Position numbers and translations under genes: made by a program | Notes under the pieces: generated by a model | What the model was told of the DNA's origin: nothing | What the model saw: only the letters and a program-made list of their open reading frames with translations | Databases searched by the model: none | In this document: positions 1 to 6,929 of the stretch, one piece after another | How the letters are laid out: every line of letters begins with the position of its first letter | How positions within the stretch are numbered: the first letter of the stretch is position 1 | DNA from: Bradyrhizobium sp. LMTR 3 | GTDB taxonomy: Bacteria; Pseudomonadota; Alphaproteobacteria; Rhizobiales; Xanthobacteraceae | Length of the DNA stretch: 64,000 nucleotides | Assembly: GCF_001693485.1 (NCBI RefSeq) | Contig: NZ_MAXC01000033.1 | Span: forward strand, 310,001-374,000 | Direction: 5' to 3'

Positions 1-80
1 GCCGCGTCCACGGCAAGCGCAAGAATGTGCCGGCTCGTCTTGCCGAGGGTTGCGTAGGCGATTGATTGTTCACGTGTCAT
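1..80 (-). CDS. Partial CDS, N-terminus of an unknown element protein
   Basis: An ATG on the reverse strand at 78-80 opens a frame that stays open to the window edge (26 complete codons, starting M-T-R-E-Q-S-I-A-Y). A GAGGAA Shine-Dalgarno motif lies about 9 bases upstream of it, which supports a true start. It follows the gene ending at 143 on the same strand with a 62-base gap, so the two may be cotranscribed. Too little is visible to name a family. Confidence 0.45.
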   Translation of the reverse strand, partial: MTREQSIAYATLGKTSRHILALAVDA

Positions 81-142
81 GTGGTCGCTTCCTCGCTTGC
101 CTGCGCTCGGCGGCCTCTCTGCGCTTGCGTTGCGCAGGCGCG

Positions 143-1018
143 TCATGCAACACGGGCAGTGCTTTCTTCGTCACCGGGAGACCGGTGATCGGGTTCTGGG
201 TACCGTGTTGATGCGGAATACCCCTTGGAAGGCCTCTTTCGGTGGTTCTGCGGTCTCGTGTCGCAAATGTTGTCCACAGTAAGAACCACAAGGTTACTGT
301 GGACGCATTTTGCGACAGGGGGGCTAAGTCCTGCTGTAGCCGCCTTTTTCCGCCTCCGCTCCAAGGTCCGGCGGCAGATGCCCTCGGCCTCCCAAGGACG
401 GCTCTGGCTCAGCGGCACGCGCTTCGGCTGGGCGGCGCGTTGGTCCCGCTTACGCTCACGATCCTTGCGCTTGCGCCGCTCCTCGGCCGTCTCGCCCGCG
501 TTAAAGGCCCAGATGGTCTTGATCTTCAGTGCCGTGCGGACGTCATCCGTCAGGCCGATGGCGATGCCCAGCGCCGCCGCGTTGTATCTCCTCGGACGCG
601 TGGCGGCCTGCTTTGCCATCGCCTCAGCCTTCGCTTCTGAGAGCCACGGTGCCCATACCTTCGCGAAATGGCAGCAGCGATTGATGACGTCGCTACCAGC
701 CACAGCGAAGTGGTGAAACAGGATCATCAGATCGTCGCGCCCTGCGTCGTCGTCAGACAGGTGCCGGCCGTACTTCAATCTGAAGAAACGCTCCAACTCG
801 CGGATACGCAGGTTGCCTTTCAGCCGGTAGGGTTGACCACCTTGCCTATCGAGTGCGGCGACGCGGTATTTGTGCGCGATGATGCGGCGACGGGTGGCGA
901 CTGCCTGGGGCGATGGCCGGGGCCGGGCTTGCGTCTGCCGATCCGCTGGCGTATGTGTTCTAGGCATCATTATTCGATCCTCGTCGAATGGTGGTGCGTT
1001 CATGGTGATGTGCCTCAT
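143..1018 (-). CDS. Conserved hypothetical protein of integrated elements
   Basis: Up to 291 residues, function unknown. The central part reads like a family I recall from alphaproteobacterial integrated elements. It has a conserved block with L-R-G-N-L-R-I-R-E-L-E-R-type sequence, a D-D-D-A-G-R-D-D-L block, a W-A-P-W-L segment, and an arginine/lysine-rich stretch around residues 180-200 followed by S-R-P-W-E-A-E-G-I-C-R-R-T. The basic tail suggests nucleic-acid contact, but this is inference. The start is uncertain: internal methionines at 1003, 970 and 967 are alternatives. The last 60 residues are low in recognisable family sequence. Confidence 0.6.
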   Translation of the reverse strand: MRHITMNAPPFDEDRIMMPRTHTPADRQTQARPRPSPQAVATRRRIIAHKYRVAALDRQGGQPYRLKGNLRIRELERFFRLKYGRHLSDDDAGRDDLMILFHHFAVAGSDVINRCCHFAKVWAPWLSEAKAEAMAKQAATRPRRYNAAALGIAIGLTDDVRTALKIKTIWAFNAGETAEERRKRKDRERKRDQRAAQPKRVPLSQSRPWEAEGICRRTLERRRKKAATAGLSPPVAKCVHSNLVVLTVDNICDTRPQNHRKRPSKGYSASTRYPEPDHRSPGDEESTARVA

Positions 1019-1111
1019 CGCTGAACGCTGTTTTCGTCCTGAACCCCAAGTGTTGCCGCCGCTCCGTAGCCCCGGAAGCGGCGGTATTTTTTCGGTGATG
1101 GTGTGAGGGCG

Positions 1112-1528
1112 TCATGGCGTGGCCTCGCGCGGTCCGAACGAACCACCGGGCACGAAGCGGCTCAAGACGCGCGCGGCGTGCCCTTCAATTTCAGCGAAGG
1201 GCAAATCGCGCCAACACGGCAAGCAGACCGCGGAGACCGTCGCCGCAGTCGGGCGGACGGCGCTGCACGAATATAGAAATGCTGCCGGTTGCAGCGCTGT
1301 CTCGAAGTCAGCCTCACAGCAGATGCAACTGAGCGCGCCAGCGCCCCGAACGAAGTCCCCCAGCGCTGCTTTGAAGATATTCGCGTGCGGATGTGTGTCG
1401 AGCGGCACACCGGCCGCGACCAACGCGGTGTCGAGCCCGTACGCGCTGCGGCGGCGGAAGCGGCTGACCTTGGCGGCCTCGTGTCGGCGGGCGTGGCGGT
1501 TTTCACGGATAGGCGGAATAGCGCGCAT
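1112..1528 (-). CDS. Conserved hypothetical protein with paired cysteines
   Basis: 138 residues on the reverse strand. It contains a C-I-C-C motif near residue 69 and a C-L-P-C-W-R-D-L-P motif near residue 103. This two-pair cysteine layout could bind a metal ion. The same general layout occurs in small proteins of unknown function from rhizobial genomic islands. It lies between two other reverse-strand element genes (ending at 143 and 1600) and is probably cotranscribed with them. Function is not known to me. Translated codon use is consistent with real coding. Confidence 0.55.
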   Translation of the reverse strand: MRAIPPIRENRHARRHEAAKVSRFRRRSAYGLDTALVAAGVPLDTHPHANIFKAALGDFVRGAGALSCICCEADFETALQPAAFLYSCSAVRPTAATVSAVCLPCWRDLPFAEIEGHAARVLSRFVPGGSFGPREATP

Positions 1529-1599
1529 GATGCGCTCGCTCTCTCTTCAAATCTGCACCGCGCCAGTCCCGCCACCGGCGTGTTACTAGAGCTTTCTCG

Positions 1600-1806
1600 T
1601 TATCCTGCTGCGCTCTTGGCCTGCGTCGGCCTGCCTTCAGCGAGGATACGCCGCCACAGATCGCCGGGCACCCGCAGCTTTCGCCCGAACTTGGTGGTCG
1701 GGATTTGCCCGCGCTTGGCCGCCTCGTAGGACGCGGCGCGGCTGAGGTCGACCATGGCTCCTGCTTCTGGAACGGCATAGGTAAGCGGCAAGTCCTTGCG
1801 TTTCAT
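1600..1806 (-). CDS. AlpA-like small helix-turn-helix protein
   Basis: 68 residues beginning M-K-R-K-D-L-P-L. The core A-A-S-Y-E-A-A-K-R-G-Q-I-P-T-T-K-F-G-R-K followed by L-R-V-P-G-D-L-W matches the winged-helix excisionase/AlpA DNA-binding pattern, in which a short helix-turn-helix is followed by a G-R-K-x-R-V-P wing. Such proteins regulate element excision or replication. The same frame is open further upstream to 1971, but the extra residues resemble nothing and would run into the divergent gene at 1933. The start at 1806 is therefore preferred. It is transcribed divergently from the ribbon-helix-helix gene. Confidence 0.7.
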   Translation of the reverse strand: MKRKDLPLTYAVPEAGAMVDLSRAASYEAAKRGQIPTTKFGRKLRVPGDLWRRILAEGRPTQAKSAAG

Positions 1807-1829
1807 GTGAAAACCCCGCGCTGAAAAGT

Positions 1830-1916
1830 TGTCTGACACTATGAAAGACAGTCTCACTGCGTCTTGATCGTGGCAATGGGATGGGATAGGTTCTGACTTA
1901 ATATTTGTAAGACAGT
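1830..1916. promoter_or_regulatory. Candidate operator region between divergent regulators
   Basis: The 126-base region between the AlpA-like and ribbon-helix-helix genes holds three copies of a TGTCT/AGACA half-site: 1830-1834 (TGTCT), 1846-1850 (AGACA) and 1910-1914 (AGACA). The last two sit inside an exact AAGACAGT direct repeat at 1845-1852 and 1909-1916. An AT-rich TTAATATTT near 1898-1906 could contain a -10 element for the forward gene. Binding by either regulator is inference. Confidence 0.35.
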
Positions 1917-1932
1917 TTGAGGCAGGCGGCGG

Positions 1933-2553
1933 ATGAGCAAGCGACGTGGGCCAGCCCCCAAGGGGGAGCATTACGGGAAGAGCGCAGTATTCAGCACGCG
2001 CATCCGCGCTGACCTTCGCGCCAAACTTGACGCAGCCGCAAAGGCCAGCGGCCGTTCTCTGTCCCAGGAAGTGGAGAACAGGCTTCGGCTTTCCTTCGTG
2101 CAGGATGAAAAAATTGCGGATCAGTTCGGCAGCGTACGCAACGCCCTCGTCATGAAGCTAATCGGCACCGTGCTACAGTTGGCACACAACCCCGAGCGGC
2201 CGAACGTCTCTTGGCTCGATGATGCCTACGCGTTTCGGCAAGCGATGCGCACCGTGGGCGCAGTTCTCGAAGCGATCCGTCCTGACGGCGCTCCCTCGCT
2301 CTCCGACAAGTCATTGCAGGGACGGGATGCATGGTCTCCATATGTCTCGGCGGCGAACCTGTGGGCCGGAATGACGCAGGCCGATGCCAGCTTGCCGCTT
2401 AAGGCGACGCCGGAGCAGCACTTCGCCAACACGATCAGGAACAGAATGCCGGACATAGTTGAAAGGGTCGCCGCACGCCGCGAAGCGGGCATGTCTGACC
2501 TAGAGAGGCGAACTAGCGCGCTAAAATCGAAATCGCGGAGGACGAAGCCGTGA
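1933..2553 (+). CDS. Ribbon-helix-helix (Arc/TraY-like) DNA-binding protein
   Basis: 206 residues. Residues 17-53 (S-A-V-F-S-T-R-I-R-A-D-L-R-A-K-L, then A-K-A-S-G-R-S-L-S-Q-E-V-E-N-R-L) have the strand-helix-helix pattern of Arc-type repressors: alternating residues in the strand, then two short amphipathic helices. The remaining 150 residues are not recognised and may be an effector or dimerisation part. A purine-rich AGGCAGGCGG precedes the ATG. The TGA overlaps the GTG of the next gene by 4 bases, so translation is probably coupled. Its likely role is control of integration or excision genes. Confidence 0.65.
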   Translation: MSKRRGPAPKGEHYGKSAVFSTRIRADLRAKLDAAAKASGRSLSQEVENRLRLSFVQDEKIADQFGSVRNALVMKLIGTVLQLAHNPERPNVSWLDDAYAFRQAMRTVGAVLEAIRPDGAPSLSDKSLQGRDAWSPYVSAANLWAGMTQADASLPLKATPEQHFANTIRNRMPDIVERVAARREAGMSDLERRTSALKSKSRRTKP

Positions 2554-3215
2554 GCATCTCCGATTACTACGCGGCATCCATGACGCGGATGAAGGCCGAA
2601 CGCGCGCGGCGTGCGGCGGCGGGCGACCGGCTCGCCGTCCGGTTAGAAGCCGCGCGGGAGCGTGGCGAGGCCGCGCAGCGCGAGGAAGAAAGCCGCGAGC
2701 GCGCCCGGCTGCGGCAATTGCTCGCCGTCGACGACAAGGCCGTGCCGACGCCGTCCACGGTCGAGAAGCCCGAGCCGGTGTTGAAGGGCAGGCGGGCGCT
2801 AGCTATTCCTGAGAACGTCAGCGCAACCGACATGCTTCGGCTCGAAGTCGCCGCGCGCATCGCGTTCCCGGATGGCTCGATGTCCGCCAGCGCTCTGCGG
2901 CGCGAAGCGGCAGGGGGTCGCCTCACCATCTATCCAATCCGCAACAAGCACTTCACTACGCTCGCTCACATCGAGGAGATGCAACAGCTATGCCGCGCCC
3001 AAGCAAAGGTCCAAGGCTCGCGCTCTTCAAGGCCAGAGGCCGCACCGCCATGTGGAACATTCGCGACGGACAGCGCACCGTCGGCACTGGCTGCATTGAA
3101 AGCGACCGCGCAGGCGCTGAGCGAAAACTCGCCGCCTACATCGTCAGCAAGCACGATCCCCGAGCAAGCCGCAGCGGCGGTGATCCCAATGCGGTCAAGG
3201 TCGCTGACGCGCTGA
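2550..3215 (+). CDS. Excisionase-like element protein, overlaps integrase
   Basis: 221 residues from a GTG that overlaps the preceding stop. The N-terminal 70 residues are rich in charged residues (R, E, A) and probably helical or coiled coil. Residues 90-155 carry a block containing L-E-V-A-A-R-I-A-F-P-D-G-S-M and L-R-R-E-A-A-G-G-R-L. It then reads F-T-T-L-A-H-I-E-E-M-Q-Q-L-C, a layout I associate with short excisionase-like proteins encoded just before alphaproteobacterial integrases. The frame runs 226 bases past the integrase start. The tail is low-complexity, so the overlap may be tolerated rather than functional. Confidence 0.55.
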   Translation: MSISDYYAASMTRMKAERARRAAAGDRLAVRLEAARERGEAAQREEESRERARLRQLLAVDDKAVPTPSTVEKPEPVLKGRRALAIPENVSATDMLRLEVAARIAFPDGSMSASALRREAAGGRLTIYPIRNKHFTTLAHIEEMQQLCRAQAKVQGSRSSRPEAAPPCGTFATDSAPSALAALKATAQALSENSPPTSSASTIPEQAAAAVIPMRSRSLTR

Positions 3216-4144
3216 GCGTTTACTTGACCGATCACTTCGCCACGGTGGCCCGCCCCAAGGCGCTGAAGAAGATGGTGCTCGATCTCGGCGAGTTCTTCGC
3301 TGAGGATACCATTGGCGATCTTAACGGCCAGCGGCAGCGCGACTATGCGAAGCAGCGGGGTTCGCAGAGCGCCGCGCGTCGTGATCTGGAAACGCTGGCG
3401 GCGGCAATCAACTACTACGTTCGCGACATGGTCGGCGGTGTGCAGACGCTGTTCCGGCCGGTTCTGCCGGAAGCGGTGCCCGCTCGCGAGCGGTGGCTCA
3501 CCCGCAGTGAGGCCGCGAGCCTGATCCTGGCGGCATGGCGCAAGCGCTGCGATCACGATGGCGTCGAGAAGGGGCGGCACACCTCACGGCACATCGCCCG
3601 CTTCATACTCGTCGGGCTCTACACCGGGACGCGGGCGGGGGCGATCTGCGGCGCGGCGCTGATCGCGACCATTGGTCGCGGCCATGTCAACCTTGAGACC
3701 GGACAGTTCCGGCGGCTCGCCTACGGCAAGAAGCAGAATAACAAGCGGCAGCCGACGGTCGATCTCCCGCCGCGCCTTCTCGCCCACATGCGGCGATGGG
3801 AGCGGCTCGGCATCTCAAACAAGGCCGTAGTCGAGTATCAGGGCGAGCCGGTGCAGCGCGTCAGCAATGGCTGGGACGGCGTCGTCGAGAAGGCTGGGCT
3901 GGCAACTGAGGTCAAGGAACTGAAGGTCATCCCGCACACGCTGAGGCACACGGCGATCAGTTGGTATCTGCGCTCGGGGGTTCCCGTCGACAAGGTGTCC
4001 GATTATTGCGGTGTGTCGATCCAGATCATCAAGAAAGTCTACGGCCACCACATCCCTGGCGGGTTCGACGGCGTGGTCGAGGCTTCCGGGCGTATTGGCC
4101 GGAGCGCAACAGAAACGCAACAGAAACGGTTGCAACGGACGTGA
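2990..4144 (+). CDS. int: Tyrosine-recombinase integrase
   Basis: 384 residues. It would catalyse site-specific integration and excision of the element. The catalytic box has R215 (in Y-T-G-T-R-A-G-A), lysines in the following beta-turn region (about 247-262), H316-T-L-R319-H320, and the nucleophile Y351 in V-Y-G-H-H. The residue that is usually His or Trp between the second Arg and the Tyr reads as Val in G-V-S. The start at 2990 has GAGGAG at 2973-2978, and the N-terminus (M-P-R-P-S-K-G-P-R-L) suits this integrase group. The gene ends 45 bases before the tRNA-Val fragment, as expected for an integrase beside its attachment site. Confidence 0.9.
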   Translation: MPRPSKGPRLALFKARGRTAMWNIRDGQRTVGTGCIESDRAGAERKLAAYIVSKHDPRASRSGGDPNAVKVADALSVYLTDHFATVARPKALKKMVLDLGEFFAEDTIGDLNGQRQRDYAKQRGSQSAARRDLETLAAAINYYVRDMVGGVQTLFRPVLPEAVPARERWLTRSEAASLILAAWRKRCDHDGVEKGRHTSRHIARFILVGLYTGTRAGAICGAALIATIGRGHVNLETGQFRRLAYGKKQNNKRQPTVDLPPRLLAHMRRWERLGISNKAVVEYQGEPVQRVSNGWDGVVEKAGLATEVKELKVIPHTLRHTAISWYLRSGVPVDKVSDYCGVSIQIIKKVYGHHIPGGFDGVVEASGRIGRSATETQQKRLQRT

Positions 4145-4188
4145 ACGAAGTGAGACAGGATCGACCAAAAATGCTGGATTTTCAGTAT

Positions 4189-4253
4189 GGCGGTCGCGCT
4201 CTATCTCGTTTACACCGAGAGGGTCGGGAGTTCGAATCTCTCGCCGCCTACCA
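4189..4253 (+). other. Attachment-site relic: 3' part of tRNA-Val(TAC)
   Basis: 4204-4220 forms a perfect 5-bp anticodon stem around the loop TTTACAC (anticodon TAC, valine). 4226-4242 forms a T-arm with TTCGAAT loop. 4243-4249 is the 3' acceptor strand, followed by A and an encoded CCA at 4251-4253. The 5' acceptor strand and D-arm are missing: only GGCGG at 4189-4193 could pair with the acceptor, and there is no D-stem. A tRNA without a D-arm would not work in bacteria, so this is read as the 3' tRNA segment duplicated by integration. Confidence 0.8.
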
Positions 4254-4337
4254 GCCTTCGCCCCTGCGGGGCTTCGGCTCGGCATGCCAGCTTCGCGGCA
4301 GTGGCGCGACCGTTTGCTCCTCCGCAGGGGCGAAGGC
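4254..4337. repeat. 16-bp perfect inverted repeat after the tRNA fragment
   Basis: GCCTTCGCCCCTGCGG at 4254-4269 and its exact reverse complement at 4322-4337 enclose 52 bases. The left arm begins at the base following the tRNA CCA. It could be a terminator of the original tRNA transcript or a palindromic intergenic element. No T-tract follows either arm. Confidence 0.6.
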
Positions 4338-4389
4338 CGTCGCGCCGAGCTTGAAGAGCGAAGGCGGACTGGCCTTGCGCTCTTCTCAT

Positions 4390-5043
4390 TCAACCTTGTG
4401 GGGTTGTCGTGGTAGCCGGGAGAATTAGGGGCGCTCCTCCAACCGAAACTGGCCCCACAGGTTGAGGCTGCCGATGCATCTTCTTGCGCACTACTCGGGA
4501 TAGCCGGTTTTGAGCGTGCCTTGCTGAAATGGAGGAAGTTATTTCCGGCTTTATTGCATTTTGCAGCGAGTCGACCTTCGCCATAAGCTTGGAAAGCTGA
4601 GCAGATATCTTCTTCACGTCTTCATGTTCATCCGCTATCTGAGCGGAAATTTTCTTCACACTGACCTGCTCATCCACGACGCTTTGTCTCAGAGAAGCAA
4701 GCGCAATTGAATCCTGCTGAAGAAGAGCTGTGTTTTGCTGCAACAGGATATTGCTCTCTTGCAGCGCGACAACGTGTTGCTGCTGAGCCGACTGAATATC
4801 CTTCAATGCGGCAACAGCCGGATCTGCTATCGGATCGGAAGCTTTCTGATGTGGAAGCAGTTCGGCCAAGCGGCTGATATCCGGCAGGGTGAAATCCGGC
4901 GGCAGGGTATAGACGGCCGCCGCACTGTTTATTCCAAGAGCGAACACCGCTAGCGCCAAGACCGATTTCCGGCTCGATTGCTTGCTCGGTGCGGTGGATT
5001 CGGGTTGTTCGATTTGGCTCTGCGTTTCCGATGCCGTGGTCAC
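4390..5043 (-). CDS. Membrane-anchored coiled-coil protein, unknown function
   Basis: 217 residues. A cytoplasmic N-terminus rich in S/E/Q is followed by one hydrophobic segment (about residues 27-45: V-L-A-L-A-V-F-A-L-G-I-N-S-A-A-A-V-Y). Then comes a long heptad-like region (about 80-170) with Q-Q-Q-H-V-V-A-L-Q-E-S-N and two tandem V-K-K-I-S-A-Q units, and a basic proline-rich tail. It is probably anchored in the inner membrane with a periplasmic coiled coil. The GTG start at 5041-5043 is chosen because GAGG sits 9 bases before it; a TTG five codons upstream would overlap this motif. I know no function. Confidence 0.65.
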   Translation of the reverse strand: MTTASETQSQIEQPESTAPSKQSSRKSVLALAVFALGINSAAAVYTLPPDFTLPDISRLAELLPHQKASDPIADPAVAALKDIQSAQQQHVVALQESNILLQQNTALLQQDSIALASLRQSVVDEQVSVKKISAQIADEHEDVKKISAQLSKLMAKVDSLQNAIKPEITSSISARHAQNRLSRVVRKKMHRQPQPVGPVSVGGAPLILPATTTTPQG

Positions 5044-5070
5044 GTGTACTAACCTCAAATGAGTGAAATC

Positions 5071-5111
5071 AAAAAAGGAGCCGTCGCTGGATCGTCCCTC
5101 GCGACGGCTCC
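5071..5111 (-). terminator. Intrinsic terminator, reverse strand
   Basis: Perfect 11-bp stem (5077-5087 with 5101-5111), 13-base loop, then six T on the reverse strand. Confidence 0.7.
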
Positions 5112-5201
5112 CTTACGCGACACCCAACTAGACTGCCTGAAATAATAGGCCTGTGAGATTAATTCGGCGTTAGCGCCTCCAGGGCGCAGGCTAGCGCCGA
5201 A
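5071..5201 (-). ncRNA. Candidate small RNA or 5' leader with intrinsic terminator
   Basis: Reading the reverse strand, a 12-bp stem with one wobble pair (5190-5201 with 5163-5174) is followed by a perfect 11-bp stem GGAGCCGTCGC (5077-5087 with 5101-5111). The run of six T then occupies 5076-5071. A hairpin plus T-tract is an intrinsic terminator. The next gene on this strand starts only 28 bases further on (GTG at 5043). The RNA may therefore end before it as an independent transcript, or act as an attenuator of that gene. No promoter was identified with confidence, and the 5' end is a guess. Confidence 0.35.
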
Positions 5202-5305
5202 GCTCGCTGAGCGACGACGGACCTGATCGACATCGAACCGAGCTTCCGATCACGATGCGTAATGGAGGAGCCATCACCAGCAATCTAAACGCTAACAGGT
5301 GCAGG

Positions 5306-5340
5306 GCGGGGTGGCGCGGAGCAATGTCGCACCACCCCGC
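5306..5340 (-). terminator. Stem-loop after the cysteine-repeat gene
   Basis: GCGGGGTGG at 5306-5314 pairs with 5332-5340, 19 bases after the stop codon of the reverse-strand gene. There is no T-tract, so it may stabilise the 3' end rather than terminate by itself. Confidence 0.4.
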
Positions 5341-5359
5341 GACTGAAAATTAGCGAGCT

Positions 5360-5704
5360 CTACAGGCGACCTCTACAAGTCTCGCGATACCGACGGCAAT
5401 TTCCTTCGCCTCGTTCACCCAACGCATCCTTGTTGAGGCAAGCTTGTCTCAATTCGGCGCAGACATCGGTCCGAACTGGTCGACCGCAGGCCTCCCGATA
5501 TCTGCGGCAATTTCCTTCGCCCCGCTCCCCCAGCGCGTCCTTGTTTTCGCAGGCAAGCCTCAATTGCTCGCAGCGCCCACCTCCTCGATCCACTCGGACG
5601 CCTCCCGGTCCAATCTCAATGGATTGAGAAAAGGCCGAAATCGGAATTACAAATAGAGCGGCCGCCGCCGCGGCGCCGAACGCATATTTGCGCATTCCAT
5701 TCAT
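5360..5704 (-). CDS. Secreted protein with two tandem cysteine repeats
   Basis: 114 residues. It has a signal peptide (about 1-27, ending A-F-S-Q), a short glycine/arginine-rich linker, then two copies of a 30-residue unit. Unit 1 is C-E-Q-L-R-L-A-C followed by E-N-K-D-A-L-G-E-R-G-E-G-N-C. Unit 2 is C-A-E-L-R-Q-A-C followed by L-N-K-D-A-L-G-E-R-G-E-G-N-C. Each unit ends R-R-Y-R-E-(A/T)-C. With four cysteines per unit, intramolecular disulfides are likely in the periplasm. GGAGGG precedes the ATG. The function is unknown; the duplication is clear at both protein and DNA level. Confidence 0.7.
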   Translation of the reverse strand: MNGMRKYAFGAAAAAALFVIPISAFSQSIEIGPGGVRVDRGGGRCEQLRLACENKDALGERGEGNCRRYREACGRPVRTDVCAELRQACLNKDALGERGEGNCRRYRETCRGRL

Positions 5705-5915
5705 CTTGATCCCTCCAGGTGCTAGTGCCGGTCAGTGCCTTGCGGCAATAGATCACGCGAAAGGCGGGATATCGTTCCGAAGGAAATTCACGAAAGTGTA
5801 GTTATGGCTGTAAATCTCGGGGTATATGAACAAACGAAGCGGCATCACGGCAATGATACGGCAACGGTCTGGCACAGGTGCGACGGACGTTCGAAATTGA
5901 AAAAGGAACGCGCAA

Positions 5916-6776
5916 ATGGACACACCGGCAAGCCACGAGCAAAACGCTGACCAGGTCGCCTACTGGAACGGTCCGGCCGGACAGCGCTGGGCGGACCGGC
6001 AGGCGGCTCAGGACGTACTGCTCAAACCGGTCGCCGACCTGGTCGTCGACCGGGCCAGGCTGAAGCCGGGCGACCGCGTCATCGACATCGGTTGCGGCAG
6101 TGGTGCCACCGCGATTGCGTTTGCGCGCAAGGTCGCGCCATCGGGCCATGTGCTCGGCATTGACGTATCCGGCCCGATGCTGGAGCGGGCGCGGCAGGCT
6201 GCGCCGAAGGATCTGCCGATCGATTTCATCCTTGCCGACGCCACCGTCTATCCGTTCGAGCATGCCAGCTTCGATGTCCTGGCCTCGCGGTTCGGCGTGA
6301 TGTTCTTTGCCGATCCGGCGCTGTCGTTCGCCAACATGCGGAAAGCGCTGAAGCCTTCGGGGCGCATGGCCTTTGCCTGCTGGCGCGAGCCGCGCGAAAA
6401 TCCGTTCTTCATGGCGCCGCTTGCGGCCGCCTACAAGCACGTGCCAAAGCTGCCGCAGCTTGGGCCGGAAGACCCGGGACCGTTTGCATTTGCTTCGGAG
6501 GCGCGCGTGCGCCGTATCCTCGACGCGGCCGGCTTTACCGGCGTCGAAATGGAAGCGTGTCCGCTGTCGCTGGATGCAGCGATCGGCCGCGGCCTCGACG
6601 GCGCGGTGCAGGGTGCGCTGGAGATCGGCCCGGTGAGCCGTGCGCTGGACGGCCAGTCGGAAGAAGCTCGTGCCGCCGTCGCCGCTTCCATTCGCGAAGC
6701 GCTGACTCCGTTCGCGAAGGGCGACGCGGTGCTGCTGCCGGCGTCGGTCTGGATCGTGACGGCGCGGGCGTCGTAA
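5916..6776 (+). CDS. SAM-dependent class I methyltransferase
   Basis: 286 residues. The SAM-binding glycine motif is V-I-D-I-G-C-G-S-G-A-T-A near residues 55-66, followed by the acidic motif II G-I-D-V-S at about 80-84. The F-D-V-L-A-S-R-F-G-V-M-F-F-A-D-P segment in the middle is characteristic of UbiE/Methyltransf_11-type enzymes. The C-terminal half has R-V-R-R-I-L-D-A-A-G-F, the usual late helix of this group. The substrate cannot be read from the sequence. It stands alone on the forward strand between a reverse-strand gene and a repeat, so it is probably monocistronic. Confidence 0.85.
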   Translation: MDTPASHEQNADQVAYWNGPAGQRWADRQAAQDVLLKPVADLVVDRARLKPGDRVIDIGCGSGATAIAFARKVAPSGHVLGIDVSGPMLERARQAAPKDLPIDFILADATVYPFEHASFDVLASRFGVMFFADPALSFANMRKALKPSGRMAFACWREPRENPFFMAPLAAAYKHVPKLPQLGPEDPGPFAFASEARVRRILDAAGFTGVEMEACPLSLDAAIGRGLDGAVQGALEIGPVSRALDGQSEEARAAVAASIREALTPFAKGDAVLLPASVWIVTARAS

Positions 6777-6783
6777 TTCACCT

Positions 6784-6906
6784 CCGTCATTGCGAGCCAC
6801 CCGGTCGGCGCGAAGCGCCGCCGGATGACAGGCTCCGCGAAGCAATCCATAGCGCCGCAGAACGGAAAAATGGATTGCTTCGTCGCTTCGCTCCTCGCAA
6901 TGACGG
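6784..6906. repeat. Intergenic palindromic repeat element
   Basis: CCGTCATTGCGAG at 6784-6796 and its exact reverse complement at 6894-6906 flank an inner inverted pair GAAGCAATCCAT (6839-6850) and ATGGATTGCTTC (6870-6881). I recall this nested structure as a common intergenic repeat in Bradyrhizobium-related genomes. It lies between the convergent methyltransferase and pepT genes. Confidence 0.75.
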
Positions 6907-6929
6907 GGAGAGAGCGGTGCGCGGACCCG

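Larger units (their letters stand above)
1..4253. mobile_element. Right end of an integrated genomic island or prophage-like element
   Basis: The segment carries an AlpA-like regulator, a ribbon-helix-helix protein, an excisionase-like protein and a tyrosine recombinase. It ends in the 3' part of a tRNA-Val gene at 4189-4253, the usual structure left by tRNA-targeting integrases. Beyond it the genes are ordinary chromosomal ones. The tRNA fragment reads forward and lacks its 5' part, so the intact tRNA and the other element end should lie left of the window. That is inference, because the left boundary is not visible. I see no structural phage or conjugation genes here, so the element type is open. 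Confidence 0.75.
5044..5359. other. Gene-free stretch with three hairpins
   Basis: No convincing reading frame. It contains a terminator-type hairpin (5077-5111), an imperfect 12-bp stem at 5163-5174 with 5190-5201, and a 9-bp stem at 5306-5314 with 5332-5340. The first two are treated below as a candidate small RNA or leader on the reverse strand, the third as the 3' end of the gene at 5360. Confidence 0.5.

Noticed and set aside
4189..4253. A working tRNA-Val gene
   Set aside because: No D-arm and no full 5' acceptor strand; it is a 3' fragment left by integration.
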